Part shown: positions 18,556 through 27,900 of the stretch, one piece after another
How positions within the stretch are numbered: the stretch's first letter is position 1
Layout of the letters: every line of letters begins with the position of its first letter
Assembly: GCA_030836185.1 (NCBI GenBank)
Contig: JAURQH010000102.1
Location: 62,001-126,000 of the forward strand
DNA: 64,000 bases
From: Planctomycetota bacterium
GTDB taxonomy: Bacteria > Planctomycetota > Planctomycetia > Planctomycetales > Planctomycetaceae
Direction of reading: 5' to 3'
Made by a program: the position numbers and the translations under genes
Notes under the pieces: generated by a model
Database searches by the model: none
What the model saw: the letters and a program-made list of their open reading frames with translations, nothing else
What the model was told of the DNA's origin: nothing

Positions 18556-19329
18556 ATGTCCATCGGCGAATACATTCGCGAATCACAAGTTTGGAAGAGT
18601 ATCTTCCGTCACCCCGCTCCGTACGATCGACGGAATCGGATCGTGGTGATGCTGACGAACTTCTTCCTTCACTTGCATCCGGTATCGATCAAGCAACAGG
18701 GGATCGCGCTGTCTTACACATGGTGTATGGGCGGGATTACATTTTTTCTGTTTCTGGTGGAAACAATCACCGGCGTGTTGTTGATGTTCTACTATCGTCC
18801 CACTCTTGAGTGGGCGTTTCGCGACATCCTTTCGCTTCGAGACGTACAGACATTAGGGATCATGCGTGAAATTCATCGTTGGGGCGCCCATGCGATGGTG
18901 ATTACCGTTTGGCTGCATATGTACCGCGTCTTTTTGACGGGGAGTTATAAGCCTCCGAGAGAGTTTAACTGGGTGGTCGGCGTGATTCTGCTCGTCTTGA
19001 CGTTGTTGCTCTCGTTTACCGGATATTTGCTTCCTTGGGACCAGTTGGCGATCTGGGCGATTACTGTGGGTTCCAATATGGCGAAAGCGACTCCGTTTCT
19101 GGGTTCAGAAGGCCCCGGGTATCAGCTTTTGAATGTGGGTAACTATCCATTGATTACACCGATTTCCGATGCTCGCTTCCTGTTGTTGGGGGCTCGTAAT
19201 GTGGGTGAAGAAACATTAAATCGATTTTATATTTTGCACTGTGTGGCCATTCCGTTAGTGGTGGCTACCTTAATAGCGATTCACTTCTGGCGTGTCCGAA
19301 AGGATGGGGGAATCAGCCAGCCTTTGTAG
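18556..19329 (+). CDS. Cytochrome b, N-terminal (b6-like) subunit
   Basis: This 257-residue membrane protein binds the two b haems of the quinol:cytochrome c complex. Haem ligands are His107/His121 in the second helix and His228/His243 in the fourth. The latter spacing of 15 is the b6 type rather than the 14 of mitochondrial cytochrome b. The Qo-side helix contains GYLLPWDQ. Cys57 in WCMGGIT matches the cytochrome b6 cysteine in YCLGGIT that holds haem ci covalently, so this complex may carry a third haem on the n-side. The gene lies between Rieske and the second cytochrome b piece, which together form a split cytochrome b as in b6f complexes. Confidence 0.92.
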   Translation: MSIGEYIRESQVWKSIFRHPAPYDRRNRIVVMLTNFFLHLHPVSIKQQGIALSYTWCMGGITFFLFLVETITGVLLMFYYRPTLEWAFRDILSLRDVQTLGIMREIHRWGAHAMVITVWLHMYRVFLTGSYKPPREFNWVVGVILLVLTLLLSFTGYLLPWDQLAIWAITVGSNMAKATPFLGSEGPGYQLLNVGNYPLITPISDARFLLLGARNVGEETLNRFYILHCVAIPLVVATLIAIHFWRVRKDGGISQPL

Positions 19330-19422
19330 CGTGGTTCGATTTCTGAGGCTTCTCAAACACAGGATTTCTCAGCGACAGAATTTTGCAGCGACAGAAAGTG
19401 TCTCCAACGGATTTAAACAGTC

Positions 19423-20805
19423 ATGCTTGATACGCATCCCGATCTCACCTCCGACGTGATCTTTGGACTCGGCTGGCTTTATACCATCTTGTTCTTGATG
19501 AACATTGGGTGGACTCTTCGTGCTTACAATTTGAAGCTGGAGAATAAGTTTTTGAGTGGCCTGGCGGGTTCTCATATCCCCTCGGCCTCCGTCTGGGCAA
19601 TCTACAGTGGTGTATTGATGATGACCGCTTTGGCTCATTTTACCGGTTCTTCAAGTCCCGAATCTTTCGTCGTTCGAATGCCGGGATTTTTGAAGGCGGG
19701 AGTCGATTGGTTTGCCGATCCGGTTCGCTACTTTTGTCTATCGATTGGTTTGTTTGTCGGTGTGGTGATGTTACGGAAGCAGTTGGTGAAACCGACCGTC
19801 GCGTGGTCGTTGTTGAATCTTTCGATTCTCTTCCTTGGTCTGTCGATGACGGACTACGACTTCCGCTTGATTGTTGGGAAGCCCGATAATGTGCCGATTG
19901 TCGGCATGTTATTCATTCTGGCTTTCTTCACTTGGCTCTACTTCAAACGAGCGGTTGATAACGACCAGAGAATCAAAGACGGGCGTCCTCTCTTTGAGCA
20001 GGAAAAGAACGACAAAATTCTGGTTTGGCCCGATTTGGTCTATTCCGAGTTGATCTGCATGATCGCTTTGACGGCGTTTTTGGTGCTGTGGGGAATTGCC
20101 TTGCAGGCTCCTCTCGAAGAGGCTGCCAACGCGGCGGCAACTCCCAATCCATCAAAAGCTCCCTGGTACTTCTTGGGATTGCAGGAAATGTTGGTTTATT
20201 TCGATCCTTGGCTCGCCGGGGTGGTTTTGCCTAGCTTGATTCTGGTCGGGTTGGCGGTGATACCTTACATCGATTTCAACAAACGCGGGAATGGATATTA
20301 CAGCTACGAAGAACGTAAGTTTGCCGTGCTGACATTCCTGTTTGGCTTCTTGCCGTTGTGGGTGGCGATGATTGTTCTGGGGACATTTTTGCGTGGTCCA
20401 AACTGGAACGTCTTCGGTATTTACGAGTATTGGGACGTTCATAAGCTCGAAGCGGCTAACAATAAAAACCTGTCCGACTTCTTCTGGTTGTATTGGCCCA
20501 CCGGCGAGATGCTGGGAGGGATGCCTAAGTACAATCCGCAAGGAAGCGCCGCGGAGATGGTGATTGCGATCCTCGTGAGAGAGTGGTTGGGGATCGTTTT
20601 GGTGCTTGGTTATTTTATGGTCTCGCCGATCATTATGGCGTTGACCGTGTTTCGGAAGTTCTATGTGAAAATGGGTTTTATTCGATACATGATAATGGCG
20701 AACCTTCTGTTATGGATGGCCGCCTTGCCGATCAAAATGGTTTTACGTTGGACGGTCTCATTGAAGTACATTGTCGCGATTCCCGAGTACTTCTTTAATA
20801 TTTGA
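19423..20805 (+). CDS. Cytochrome b C-terminal (subunit IV-like) protein, enlarged
   Basis: This 460-residue protein has a middle part (about 200-325) matching the C-terminal third of cytochrome b: WPDLVYSE, PNPSKAPWYFLGLQEML (241-257) and the following two helices. The Qo motif, usually PEWY, reads APWY here. Subunit IV of b6f is only about 160 residues. Here an N-terminal extension of about 195 residues with five hydrophobic segments, and a C-terminal extension with two or three more, are present, so it may merge other membrane subunits. No haem-binding CxxCH is seen. It starts 93 bp after cytochrome b and runs into the multihaem gene, clearly one transcription unit. Confidence 0.85.
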   Translation: MLDTHPDLTSDVIFGLGWLYTILFLMNIGWTLRAYNLKLENKFLSGLAGSHIPSASVWAIYSGVLMMTALAHFTGSSSPESFVVRMPGFLKAGVDWFADPVRYFCLSIGLFVGVVMLRKQLVKPTVAWSLLNLSILFLGLSMTDYDFRLIVGKPDNVPIVGMLFILAFFTWLYFKRAVDNDQRIKDGRPLFEQEKNDKILVWPDLVYSELICMIALTAFLVLWGIALQAPLEEAANAAATPNPSKAPWYFLGLQEMLVYFDPWLAGVVLPSLILVGLAVIPYIDFNKRGNGYYSYEERKFAVLTFLFGFLPLWVAMIVLGTFLRGPNWNVFGIYEYWDVHKLEAANNKNLSDFFWLYWPTGEMLGGMPKYNPQGSAAEMVIAILVREWLGIVLVLGYFMVSPIIMALTVFRKFYVKMGFIRYMIMANLLLWMAALPIKMVLRWTVSLKYIVAIPEYFFNI

Positions 20806-20897
20806 GTTCGTCATCCCGAGTTTTCGGAATATCGTTTTATAGAGATTACAATACTGTCGATCATTGATCGGCAATCAGACAAAGAGGTCGACCGCCC

Positions 20898-23800
20898 ATG
20901 CCGGCAACTGACGATTATCTGAGACAGCCTCAAAAAATGCACCGATGGTTCCTTGGAACTACCGTGGTGATGTTTATTGCCTTCATTTGGATGACGGCAG
21001 CCGATCACTCGCGCGAGTGGAAGGATTACCAATCGGTCTTTTTTAATATTCAGATAGAGACTCTCGAAAAAGATCGTGCTGAGTTCAGTGTGAGCGAAGC
21101 CAATCGCGTGATTGGACGACTCGAAGAAGATCTGGAACAGGCGCAAGAGGGGATTGATGCGAGCAACGATAAAATCGATGCTCTCAAAGAAAAATACGAA
21201 ACCGCAGAAGCCGCATTTGATTTGATGGGTCGGCAGGTGAAGTCGACGCGCGCTCAACGAGACGTTGCTCGAGCAAATTACGACTTGGGTGTTCGTGATG
21301 CGGTCTCTGAACCTGATCTGGCAAAGCTCAAAGCGATCTTTGACGAATGGCAAGCAAAAGTGGATTCCGAAGAGCTCACTCTTCAGGGGTTAAGTTCTGA
21401 GGTTGATTCGCTTTCTGTGATGCTCAAGGTGGAGACGGCAAGTCGAGATAAAGCAGCCGAACGATTAGCGGCTGTTTCAAAAGAAAAAACACAACAGGAA
21501 AAACGTCTTGATGAATTAAGCCCTTCTGCGGATGGGGTCATGGGGCTCATTAACGTCTTCAAACGCAAAATCATGACGGCCCCGATTGTTGACGGTTTCA
21601 ATGGCCAATTGCGAATTCAGCAAGATTGGCTGCCCGATCTCGAAGAGCATTTGGGCATGACCAGTTCGGCGCGGTTTGATCGCTGTCGAACCTGTCACTT
21701 GGGGATAGATAAAGTGGCGGCTGGGAATATCCCTCTTTATCCTCATGGTGGTGACATTGAGGAACTTGGTCACGATCACAAGAAGTGGGTCGAAGAGGGT
21801 AAGTTCCCTCATCCGTATTCAACTCATCCGAATCCCGATTTGTATTTGACGGCAACCAGTCCTCATCCAACCAAAGACTTTGGTTGTACGATTTGTCACC
21901 AAGGTCAAGGATCCGGGACAAGCTTTCAGAATGCGTCGCACGGCCCCAACAATCCCGTGCAGGAGCATGATTGGAAAGAAGAATACAGTTGGTACGACAA
22001 CCATTTCTGGGAGTACCCCATGATGCCGAAGCGATTCGAAGAATCGCAGTGCATTAAGTGTCACCACAATGTGGTTGAACTTGGTGTTCATCCCGAATTT
22101 GGTGCTTCGGCTCCCAAGGTGTACGACGGGTATCAGTTGGTTCGGACTTATGGATGCTTCGGCTGTCATGAGATTCAAGGTTACAAAGGGACGGAGCCAA
22201 TCGGTCCCGACTTGCGACTCGAACCACAAACCGCAGAAGAAGCCGAGCGAATTGCCAGCGATCCCAACCAGATCGCGGGCAAGATGCGGAAAGTCGGTCC
22301 TTCTCTGCGTTATCTTGCCTCTAAGGTGGGGCGTGGTTGGATCGAGCAATGGACCGAGAATCCCAAGAATTTCCGTCCCTCAACCCGCATGCCGCGATTC
22401 TTCCATCTTTCCAATCAGCAAGATGAAGTCGCTGCTGAATATCAACCGGTTGAAATTGCCGCCATTACGCAGTTCCTGTTAAAGAATTCAGAAGAGTTTG
22501 AATATCTGGAGCCGAGTGCAGGCTACAAGCCCGATGCAGAACGTGGCAAAACCTTGTTCTCTCAGAAGGGTTGTCTGGCGTGTCACTCGCACGGGGACTT
22601 CCCCGGATCGGACGCTGATTTTGGTCCAGAGTTGAATAAGGTTCACGCCAAACTTCCTGAAGGGGCGGATGGGTTTAAGTGGTTGTACACATGGGTCAAA
22701 GAACCGACGAAGTATCATCCACGTACAAAGATGCCGAACCTCTATCTCGATGCTTACAAAGAGGGCGAGACAGAGATCGACCCGGCAGCAGATATCGCTG
22801 CTTACTTGCTGAAGGGTGGAGCGGAAGAATGGGCATCAATTGATGTGGACGAATCCGCGTTGGATGACATGGTTGAATTGTTTTTGACGGATGTTCTCAC
22901 TCAAAAGCAGTTTGACGAGTTCATGGAAACTCGCGATTTGTCTCTCGGTGGTAAGCTGCTCGAAAACAACCTTAAGGGTGACGAAGTCGAGCTTTGGAAC
23001 GGTATCAAGCCCGAAGATCTCAGCCCTGAGGAGTGGGTCAATGATGCCAAGTGGAAAGAACTGAAACTGAACTATATTGGTCGTCGAACTGTCACTCGCT
23101 ATGGCTGTTATGGATGTCACGATATGAGTGGCTTCGAGTCCGCACGCCCGATTGGAGTCGCGTTGCAGGATTGGGGTCGCAAAGACCGTACTAAACTGGC
23201 TCCCGAACATATCGAAGAATATCTGCACGTGCATGAATTTGATTTCCTTGCTGTGCCGTTGCAAGAGGGAGAAGACGTTGAAAAGCTTCTGGCAAATATC
23301 GATTCGCCCAAGCAGTTCAAAGACTGGGCCGAGTCGCGTACCGAAGATGATTCCGTCGCTAGTAAGCCATTCGAAGAAATGGTTCGTGCGAACGAGAGAA
23401 GTCAAATCTTGGGTGACATCGTTCATGCCCTCGAAGAACTCGAACCCAACGAGTGGACTGAGGAGACTTACGAGCACGCCGGTAAGAGCTATCTGATCTT
23501 GCTGCTGGATAATGAAAGCATGCACGAGAAGGTCGAGATGTATGTTAAGCGTGGAGCGGCTGATTCATTTTCTGATGAAGAAGACCGTGAGCATGCGATG
23601 TCGGTGTCTTACATGGTTGAGAATCTTCTTCATCATGGACGGGCCGGATTCGCTTGGCAGAAAATTCGTCAGCCACGAAGCTACGACTACGAGAAAGTCG
23701 AAACCAAAGATTATGACGAGCGGTTGCGGATGCCGATGTTCCCCTTTGATCAGGAAGAAATTGAAGCAATCACAACATTTGTGCTGGGATTGGTTGCTGA

Positions 23801-25391
23801 ACCTCCAGTTGAGAAATATCTTTATCGACCTGATGGGCCAGCGGGTGACCGTATCGCTGGTGAGTTTCTGATGCAGCAATATAACTGCACTGGTTGCCAT
23901 GTTTTGGAGATGCCGAAGTTTGAGTATTTAGCGGAACTAGACGGGTTGCCATCCGCGGCCCCGGGAGAGCCGGTGAACAGTGCCGAAGCGATGGCTTTGT
24001 TACACTCTCTGGCTCCTCCGCGAAGAGTGAAGGTTCCCGGACATGTGACTCAACTGCCTCTTGAATTTAGCGGCATGGTCTCGGATGTGATCGATGACTT
24101 GGGGGAAACTCCTGAAGGGTGGCGAAACTTTGTCGAGGCTCCGGGTGAAGATGCCGAAGCCAAGAAAGCCGCCATCAATTGGGATGGTGATTCTGACCCG
24201 GCTGAATGGGAGTTTTATGTCACACTCTGGGAGAATCTGCTTGTCGAACGCGGAGAACTCACTTCACCCGTTTATCCACCTGTTGAGTCGGATGCGGAAC
24301 AAGTAGTCGTCAGCCTCGCCGACGATAACAGCGTCAATGCGACAGTTCGGCCAGATGAGAAAACGGGCGGATTGGTTGTTTCCATCGTCAAGGAGGATCT
24401 GGAATCGACTCTGAAACCGGAGTCTGTGACTTTGACTTTGGATCTTGTCTCCGGGACGCAAGAGTATCCTCTCTCCGCCGAAGGCGAGAGCTTTTTGTTG
24501 AAGAAGGACGACCTACCTGAAGGTTTTGGATCACTGAAAGATTTCTATGGATCGATCAGCGTGAAGTTCCCCGATGTTCATGTGACTCCTTCCTCTCGAA
24601 TGGGATTTGTGGGTGAGCAACTTCGATCGGCCCATGATGGTCGAGGAGGCGACTTTACCTTCTGGTTGGTTGATGAGTTGGCTAAAACTGACAAACGTAT
24701 GGATGGTAAACCCGATAATGCCTGGAACTATGTGGCACCTCCATTGGTCCGGGAAGGTGGCAAGGTTCAGACTCCTTGGTTGTTCCGCTTCCTGCAAAAT
24801 CCAGAAACCTTACGTCATATGACCGTTCTGCGGATGCCTAAGTTTAATATGTCGCCTGCAGAAGCTCAGACATTGGCCAATTATTTTGCCGCCGTCGATG
24901 ATACGGACTACCCTTATCAAGAAGTTCCTCAAAGGGACGCTCCCTACAAGCGAGCCATGAATGAGGTCTTCCACGAGAAGTATGATGAAACACGGACTGA
25001 TGACTATCTATCAGAGTCGTGGCAGATGTTCCAGTTTAAGGGGAACAAGTGCATTGGTTGTCATACGGTTGGTGGTCGAGAGTACTTCTCGTCTGCGAAA
25101 CCGGGAGAGCCGGAAGTTCGCGGTCCGAATCTGCCCCGAGTGGAAGATCGCCTGCAACCAGATTGGACCATGATGTGGATCTATTATCCGAAGTGGGCGA
25201 CTCCCTACACCAAAATGCCTGTGAACTATCCGTTGGATAAGCCGTCGTCGTTACCTTTGTTTGGAGCCGACCCTACAGCTCAATCGCGTGCAGTTCGGGA
25301 TGCCTTGATGAATCATGCCGAGTTGTTGGAAACTCAGGGCGTGAAAATCTGGGACCTTCCCGCAAAACCGGAGGAGAAAACCAATGAATGA
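20898..25391 (+). CDS. Giant octahaem cytochrome c with coiled-coil head and membrane anchor
   Basis: This 1497-residue protein starts with a membrane helix (about 18-36). A long heptad-rich coiled coil follows at about 45-220 (Glu/Lys/Ala/Leu, e.g. VIGRLEEDLEQAQEGIDAS). Eight CxxCH haem sites are seen, with first cysteines at 263, 330, 385, 420, 559, 737, 997 and 1385. Between them lie PSCyt-like c-domains with distal Met motifs such as TRMPRF, TKMPNL, LRMPMF, LRMPKF and TKMPVN. Residues about 1130-1210 look like a beta-rich domain. Its place directly after Rieske and cytochrome b suggests it replaces cytochrome c1 and perhaps wires the complex to the oxidase. The stop overlaps the next gene's start by eight bases. 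Confidence 0.88.
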   Translation: MPATDDYLRQPQKMHRWFLGTTVVMFIAFIWMTAADHSREWKDYQSVFFNIQIETLEKDRAEFSVSEANRVIGRLEEDLEQAQEGIDASNDKIDALKEKYETAEAAFDLMGRQVKSTRAQRDVARANYDLGVRDAVSEPDLAKLKAIFDEWQAKVDSEELTLQGLSSEVDSLSVMLKVETASRDKAAERLAAVSKEKTQQEKRLDELSPSADGVMGLINVFKRKIMTAPIVDGFNGQLRIQQDWLPDLEEHLGMTSSARFDRCRTCHLGIDKVAAGNIPLYPHGGDIEELGHDHKKWVEEGKFPHPYSTHPNPDLYLTATSPHPTKDFGCTICHQGQGSGTSFQNASHGPNNPVQEHDWKEEYSWYDNHFWEYPMMPKRFEESQCIKCHHNVVELGVHPEFGASAPKVYDGYQLVRTYGCFGCHEIQGYKGTEPIGPDLRLEPQTAEEAERIASDPNQIAGKMRKVGPSLRYLASKVGRGWIEQWTENPKNFRPSTRMPRFFHLSNQQDEVAAEYQPVEIAAITQFLLKNSEEFEYLEPSAGYKPDAERGKTLFSQKGCLACHSHGDFPGSDADFGPELNKVHAKLPEGADGFKWLYTWVKEPTKYHPRTKMPNLYLDAYKEGETEIDPAADIAAYLLKGGAEEWASIDVDESALDDMVELFLTDVLTQKQFDEFMETRDLSLGGKLLENNLKGDEVELWNGIKPEDLSPEEWVNDAKWKELKLNYIGRRTVTRYGCYGCHDMSGFESARPIGVALQDWGRKDRTKLAPEHIEEYLHVHEFDFLAVPLQEGEDVEKLLANIDSPKQFKDWAESRTEDDSVASKPFEEMVRANERSQILGDIVHALEELEPNEWTEETYEHAGKSYLILLLDNESMHEKVEMYVKRGAADSFSDEEDREHAMSVSYMVENLLHHGRAGFAWQKIRQPRSYDYEKVETKDYDERLRMPMFPFDQEEIEAITTFVLGLVAEPPVEKYLYRPDGPAGDRIAGEFLMQQYNCTGCHVLEMPKFEYLAELDGLPSAAPGEPVNSAEAMALLHSLAPPRRVKVPGHVTQLPLEFSGMVSDVIDDLGETPEGWRNFVEAPGEDAEAKKAAINWDGDSDPAEWEFYVTLWENLLVERGELTSPVYPPVESDAEQVVVSLADDNSVNATVRPDEKTGGLVVSIVKEDLESTLKPESVTLTLDLVSGTQEYPLSAEGESFLLKKDDLPEGFGSLKDFYGSISVKFPDVHVTPSSRMGFVGEQLRSAHDGRGGDFTFWLVDELAKTDKRMDGKPDNAWNYVAPPLVREGGKVQTPWLFRFLQNPETLRHMTVLRMPKFNMSPAEAQTLANYFAAVDDTDYPYQEVPQRDAPYKRAMNEVFHEKYDETRTDDYLSESWQMFQFKGNKCIGCHTVGGREYFSSAKPGEPEVRGPNLPRVEDRLQPDWTMMWIYYPKWATPYTKMPVNYPLDKPSSLPLFGADPTAQSRAVRDALMNHAELLETQGVKIWDLPAKPEEKTNE

Positions 25392-26271
25392 TTCTTCGAT
25401 AAAAAAAATCGCCTTTTTGGTCTTGTTACCAGTTCTTGTGATTGGCTTATGTCTCACAGGAGCCGGTTGCGGTGGTGGAGCGAATGCTGTGACCACTGTG
25501 ACTTTGAAGCCTGCCACTTTGGACTCAGATAGTGTGGAAGGAACAACGACGGGTGGAGGAGGTACTCCGGGGGGAAACGGAAGTCCTGAAACTTCAGGGC
25601 CCGGCAATCTTGTCGGTCGTTTCATTTTTGACGGAACGGCACCAAACCTGTCACCACTGGTGGCAAAAGGTGCGACTGTTAAAGATGCGGAGTTTTGCTC
25701 GGCTGAAGCCGTTCCTAATCAATCGCTTCTCGTGGGTGAAGGTGGTGGCATTGCCAACATGTTTATCTATCTGGATAAAGCACCAAAAGGATTTAAGCCC
25801 GAAGGCGGTCTTTCTGAATTAGTGTTTGACCAAAAGAATTGCACATTCATCCCTCACGGCTTGGTTGTCCAGGTAGGACAGACTGTGATGGTTAAGAATG
25901 GCGACGGGGCGGCTCACAATACTAACATGAAAGTGATTCGGAATAAGTCATTCAATCAGGTTGTAAACGGAAATGACCGGAATGGTGTTCCTCTGATTTA
26001 TGGGAAACCGGAACCCGCGCCCATTAAGGCGACCTGTGACTTCCATGCCTGGATGGGCGGGTACCATTTAGTCGTCGATCATCCCTTTGCGGCATGCACG
26101 AAAGCTGACGGCACATTTGAAATTAATAATCTTCCAGCGGGTGAATACAAGTTCCGGGTCTGGCATGAAAGTGCCGGTTTGCTCGAACGCAGTTTGAAGG
26201 TGAAGATTGAAGCTGGCAAAGATAACAAACTCGAACAGACTTACAGTGTGGGTAGTTTTTCCAAGCTGTAA
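25384..26271 (+). CDS. Cupredoxin-like/carboxypeptidase-regulatory-like lipoprotein
   Basis: This 295-residue protein has an N-terminal membrane segment ending in LTGAGCGGG, a probable lipobox with the lipid-bearing Cys at about 29. A Gly/Thr/Pro-rich linker follows. The main part shows a blue-copper-like layout: FIPHGLVVQVGQTVMVKNGDGAAHNT (first His ligands) and later CDFHAWMGGYHLVVDH. These are similar to plastocyanin-type ligands (H, C, H, M), though the order is not exact. A final segment, FEINNLPAGEYKFRVWHE, is a carboxypeptidase-regulatory-like beta sandwich. The start overlaps the multihaem gene by eight bases. A periplasmic electron carrier or copper protein between the bc complex and oxidase is a reasonable guess. 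Confidence 0.65.
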   Translation: MNDSSIKKIAFLVLLPVLVIGLCLTGAGCGGGANAVTTVTLKPATLDSDSVEGTTTGGGGTPGGNGSPETSGPGNLVGRFIFDGTAPNLSPLVAKGATVKDAEFCSAEAVPNQSLLVGEGGGIANMFIYLDKAPKGFKPEGGLSELVFDQKNCTFIPHGLVVQVGQTVMVKNGDGAAHNTNMKVIRNKSFNQVVNGNDRNGVPLIYGKPEPAPIKATCDFHAWMGGYHLVVDHPFAACTKADGTFEINNLPAGEYKFRVWHESAGLLERSLKVKIEAGKDNKLEQTYSVGSFSKL

Positions 26272-26301
26272 CAAAGCGATCCAATCAAAGTTCAGTATAT
26301 C

Positions 26302-27861
26302 ATGAGACATTCCCATAACGGAGTTCTCCCTGTGAGTATCCGTCGAAAATCAAACATCCTGTTTGTTCTGGCCTGCGGCTTCCTGTTAGCTGGGTGCGAC
26401 GCATTCTCGCCCCCCGACGCAGAGTTCGTTGTGCGCGAAGAAACCGATCAACTGACCTCCGATGTTTCCAAAGCCGTTGAAGAAGAATTAGAAAGTTCGT
26501 TTGGAAATCCCCACCAACTGGTCGCTTGGCTCAAACTGCCTGTCGATTTTGGTGGAGTCACCGGCGCCACGGAAGAAAGCACACTCGAAGGTCCGCTCAA
26601 CAAGTTTCCTGTCAAATTTGATCCCGAGGCAGATGACAAGTTTGTCGCTCAGTTTCAAGCGGACGATGGTGGTTTCAATTTTGGCGAAAGCGGTGCTCGG
26701 CTTGATTGGATGACGGGTGAATATGCCGGGAAGTCCATGCATGTGATCGGGTACGATTCTGAGAGCCAACAACTGACCACAAAGGAAAAAGTGGAAGTTC
26801 CACCCGCGGCGGGCGATACATTTGTTTTGAGTGCCGGTGAGACTTTGAAGTCTGGCCGTGCTTTGTATATGGAGCATTGTTTGCATTGCCACGGTGTGAG
26901 TGGTGACGGGAATGGTCCGACCGCACAGTATCTTAATCCTCGTCCTCGCGATTACCGCCTTGGACAATTCAAATTCAAAGCCACCAAGCCTGCGGAAAAG
27001 GTTCGACAGGAAGATTTGGGGCGAGTGATCAAGTACGGTATTCCAGGAACTTATATGCCCTCCTTTCTGCTGTTGGCAGATGAGGACTTACACGCCATCG
27101 TGGAATATGTGCGGTGGTTGTCGATGCGAGGAGAATTGGAGTATCGGGTTGATCAGGAACTGGTTTTGGCTAGTGGCTTAACAAATGAAATCATTGCTGA
27201 GCGTAAATCGGACGGCGATGAAGATGCCGAAATCCAAGAAGAAGTTGATGAAGCCGTTGCCTACATGCCCACCATGTTTGACGAGCTTGGGGACCAGTTG
27301 GCGGAAAGCTGGTTATTGGCCGAAGAGGAAGAAAGTTTGATTGTTCCGGCAGTGGCTCGTGTTGAAGATTCCTTTGAATCACGTGCTCGTGGTCGGAAGT
27401 TCTTTCTGGAAAAATGCACGAACTGTCACGGTCATAAAGGGCGTGGTAATGGATCGATGACAGAAGACTTCCAGAAGGATGAAGAGACTGGCGAGCTTTA
27501 TGCAGAACCGGGACTGTTCGATATCTGGGGGAATTCAATCAAGCCGCGTAATCTGACCAAAGGTTTGTATCGTGGTGGTCGTCGTCCGGTGGACCTTTAT
27601 CATCGTTTGTATGGTGGAATTGGACCTTCCAAAATGCCGAACTTTGCGACCACGGATCCCAAAATCTTGTGGGACACCGTGAACTATGTGTTACACATCC
27701 CGTTTGAAAAACCGGGCGAATATACCGAAGTGGATAAAGAGTATTTCGAAAGTAAAAAGAAGTCTGGCGGTGATGAAGATAAAGCTGCAGAGCAGGAAGC
27801 AACACCCACTGAGAGTGAGCAGACTGCGACCGGATCGACTGAGTCATCCGATCAGGGATAA
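26302..27861 (+). CDS. Dihaem cytochrome c lipoprotein
   Basis: This 519-residue protein has a lipobox LLAGC near residue 33, so it is a membrane-bound lipoprotein in the periplasm. Two class I c-domains are visible: CLHCH with first Cys193 in an HGVSGDGNGP context (distal MPSF) and CTNCH with first Cys372 in GHKGRGNGS (distal KMPNF). They are separated by an acidic helical region. The last 40 residues are a charged, disordered tail. It lies just upstream of coxB, so it probably passes electrons to the CuA site of the oxidase, like the fused cytochrome of caa3 oxidases but as a separate protein. A GTG at residue 11 is an alternative start. Confidence 0.88.
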   Translation: MRHSHNGVLPVSIRRKSNILFVLACGFLLAGCDAFSPPDAEFVVREETDQLTSDVSKAVEEELESSFGNPHQLVAWLKLPVDFGGVTGATEESTLEGPLNKFPVKFDPEADDKFVAQFQADDGGFNFGESGARLDWMTGEYAGKSMHVIGYDSESQQLTTKEKVEVPPAAGDTFVLSAGETLKSGRALYMEHCLHCHGVSGDGNGPTAQYLNPRPRDYRLGQFKFKATKPAEKVRQEDLGRVIKYGIPGTYMPSFLLLADEDLHAIVEYVRWLSMRGELEYRVDQELVLASGLTNEIIAERKSDGDEDAEIQEEVDEAVAYMPTMFDELGDQLAESWLLAEEEESLIVPAVARVEDSFESRARGRKFFLEKCTNCHGHKGRGNGSMTEDFQKDEETGELYAEPGLFDIWGNSIKPRNLTKGLYRGGRRPVDLYHRLYGGIGPSKMPNFATTDPKILWDTVNYVLHIPFEKPGEYTEVDKEYFESKKKSGGDEDKAAEQEATPTESEQTATGSTESSDQG

Positions 27862-27900
27862 CAGATTCGTTCGGAGAGCCGAACATAAGGAGTATCTATC

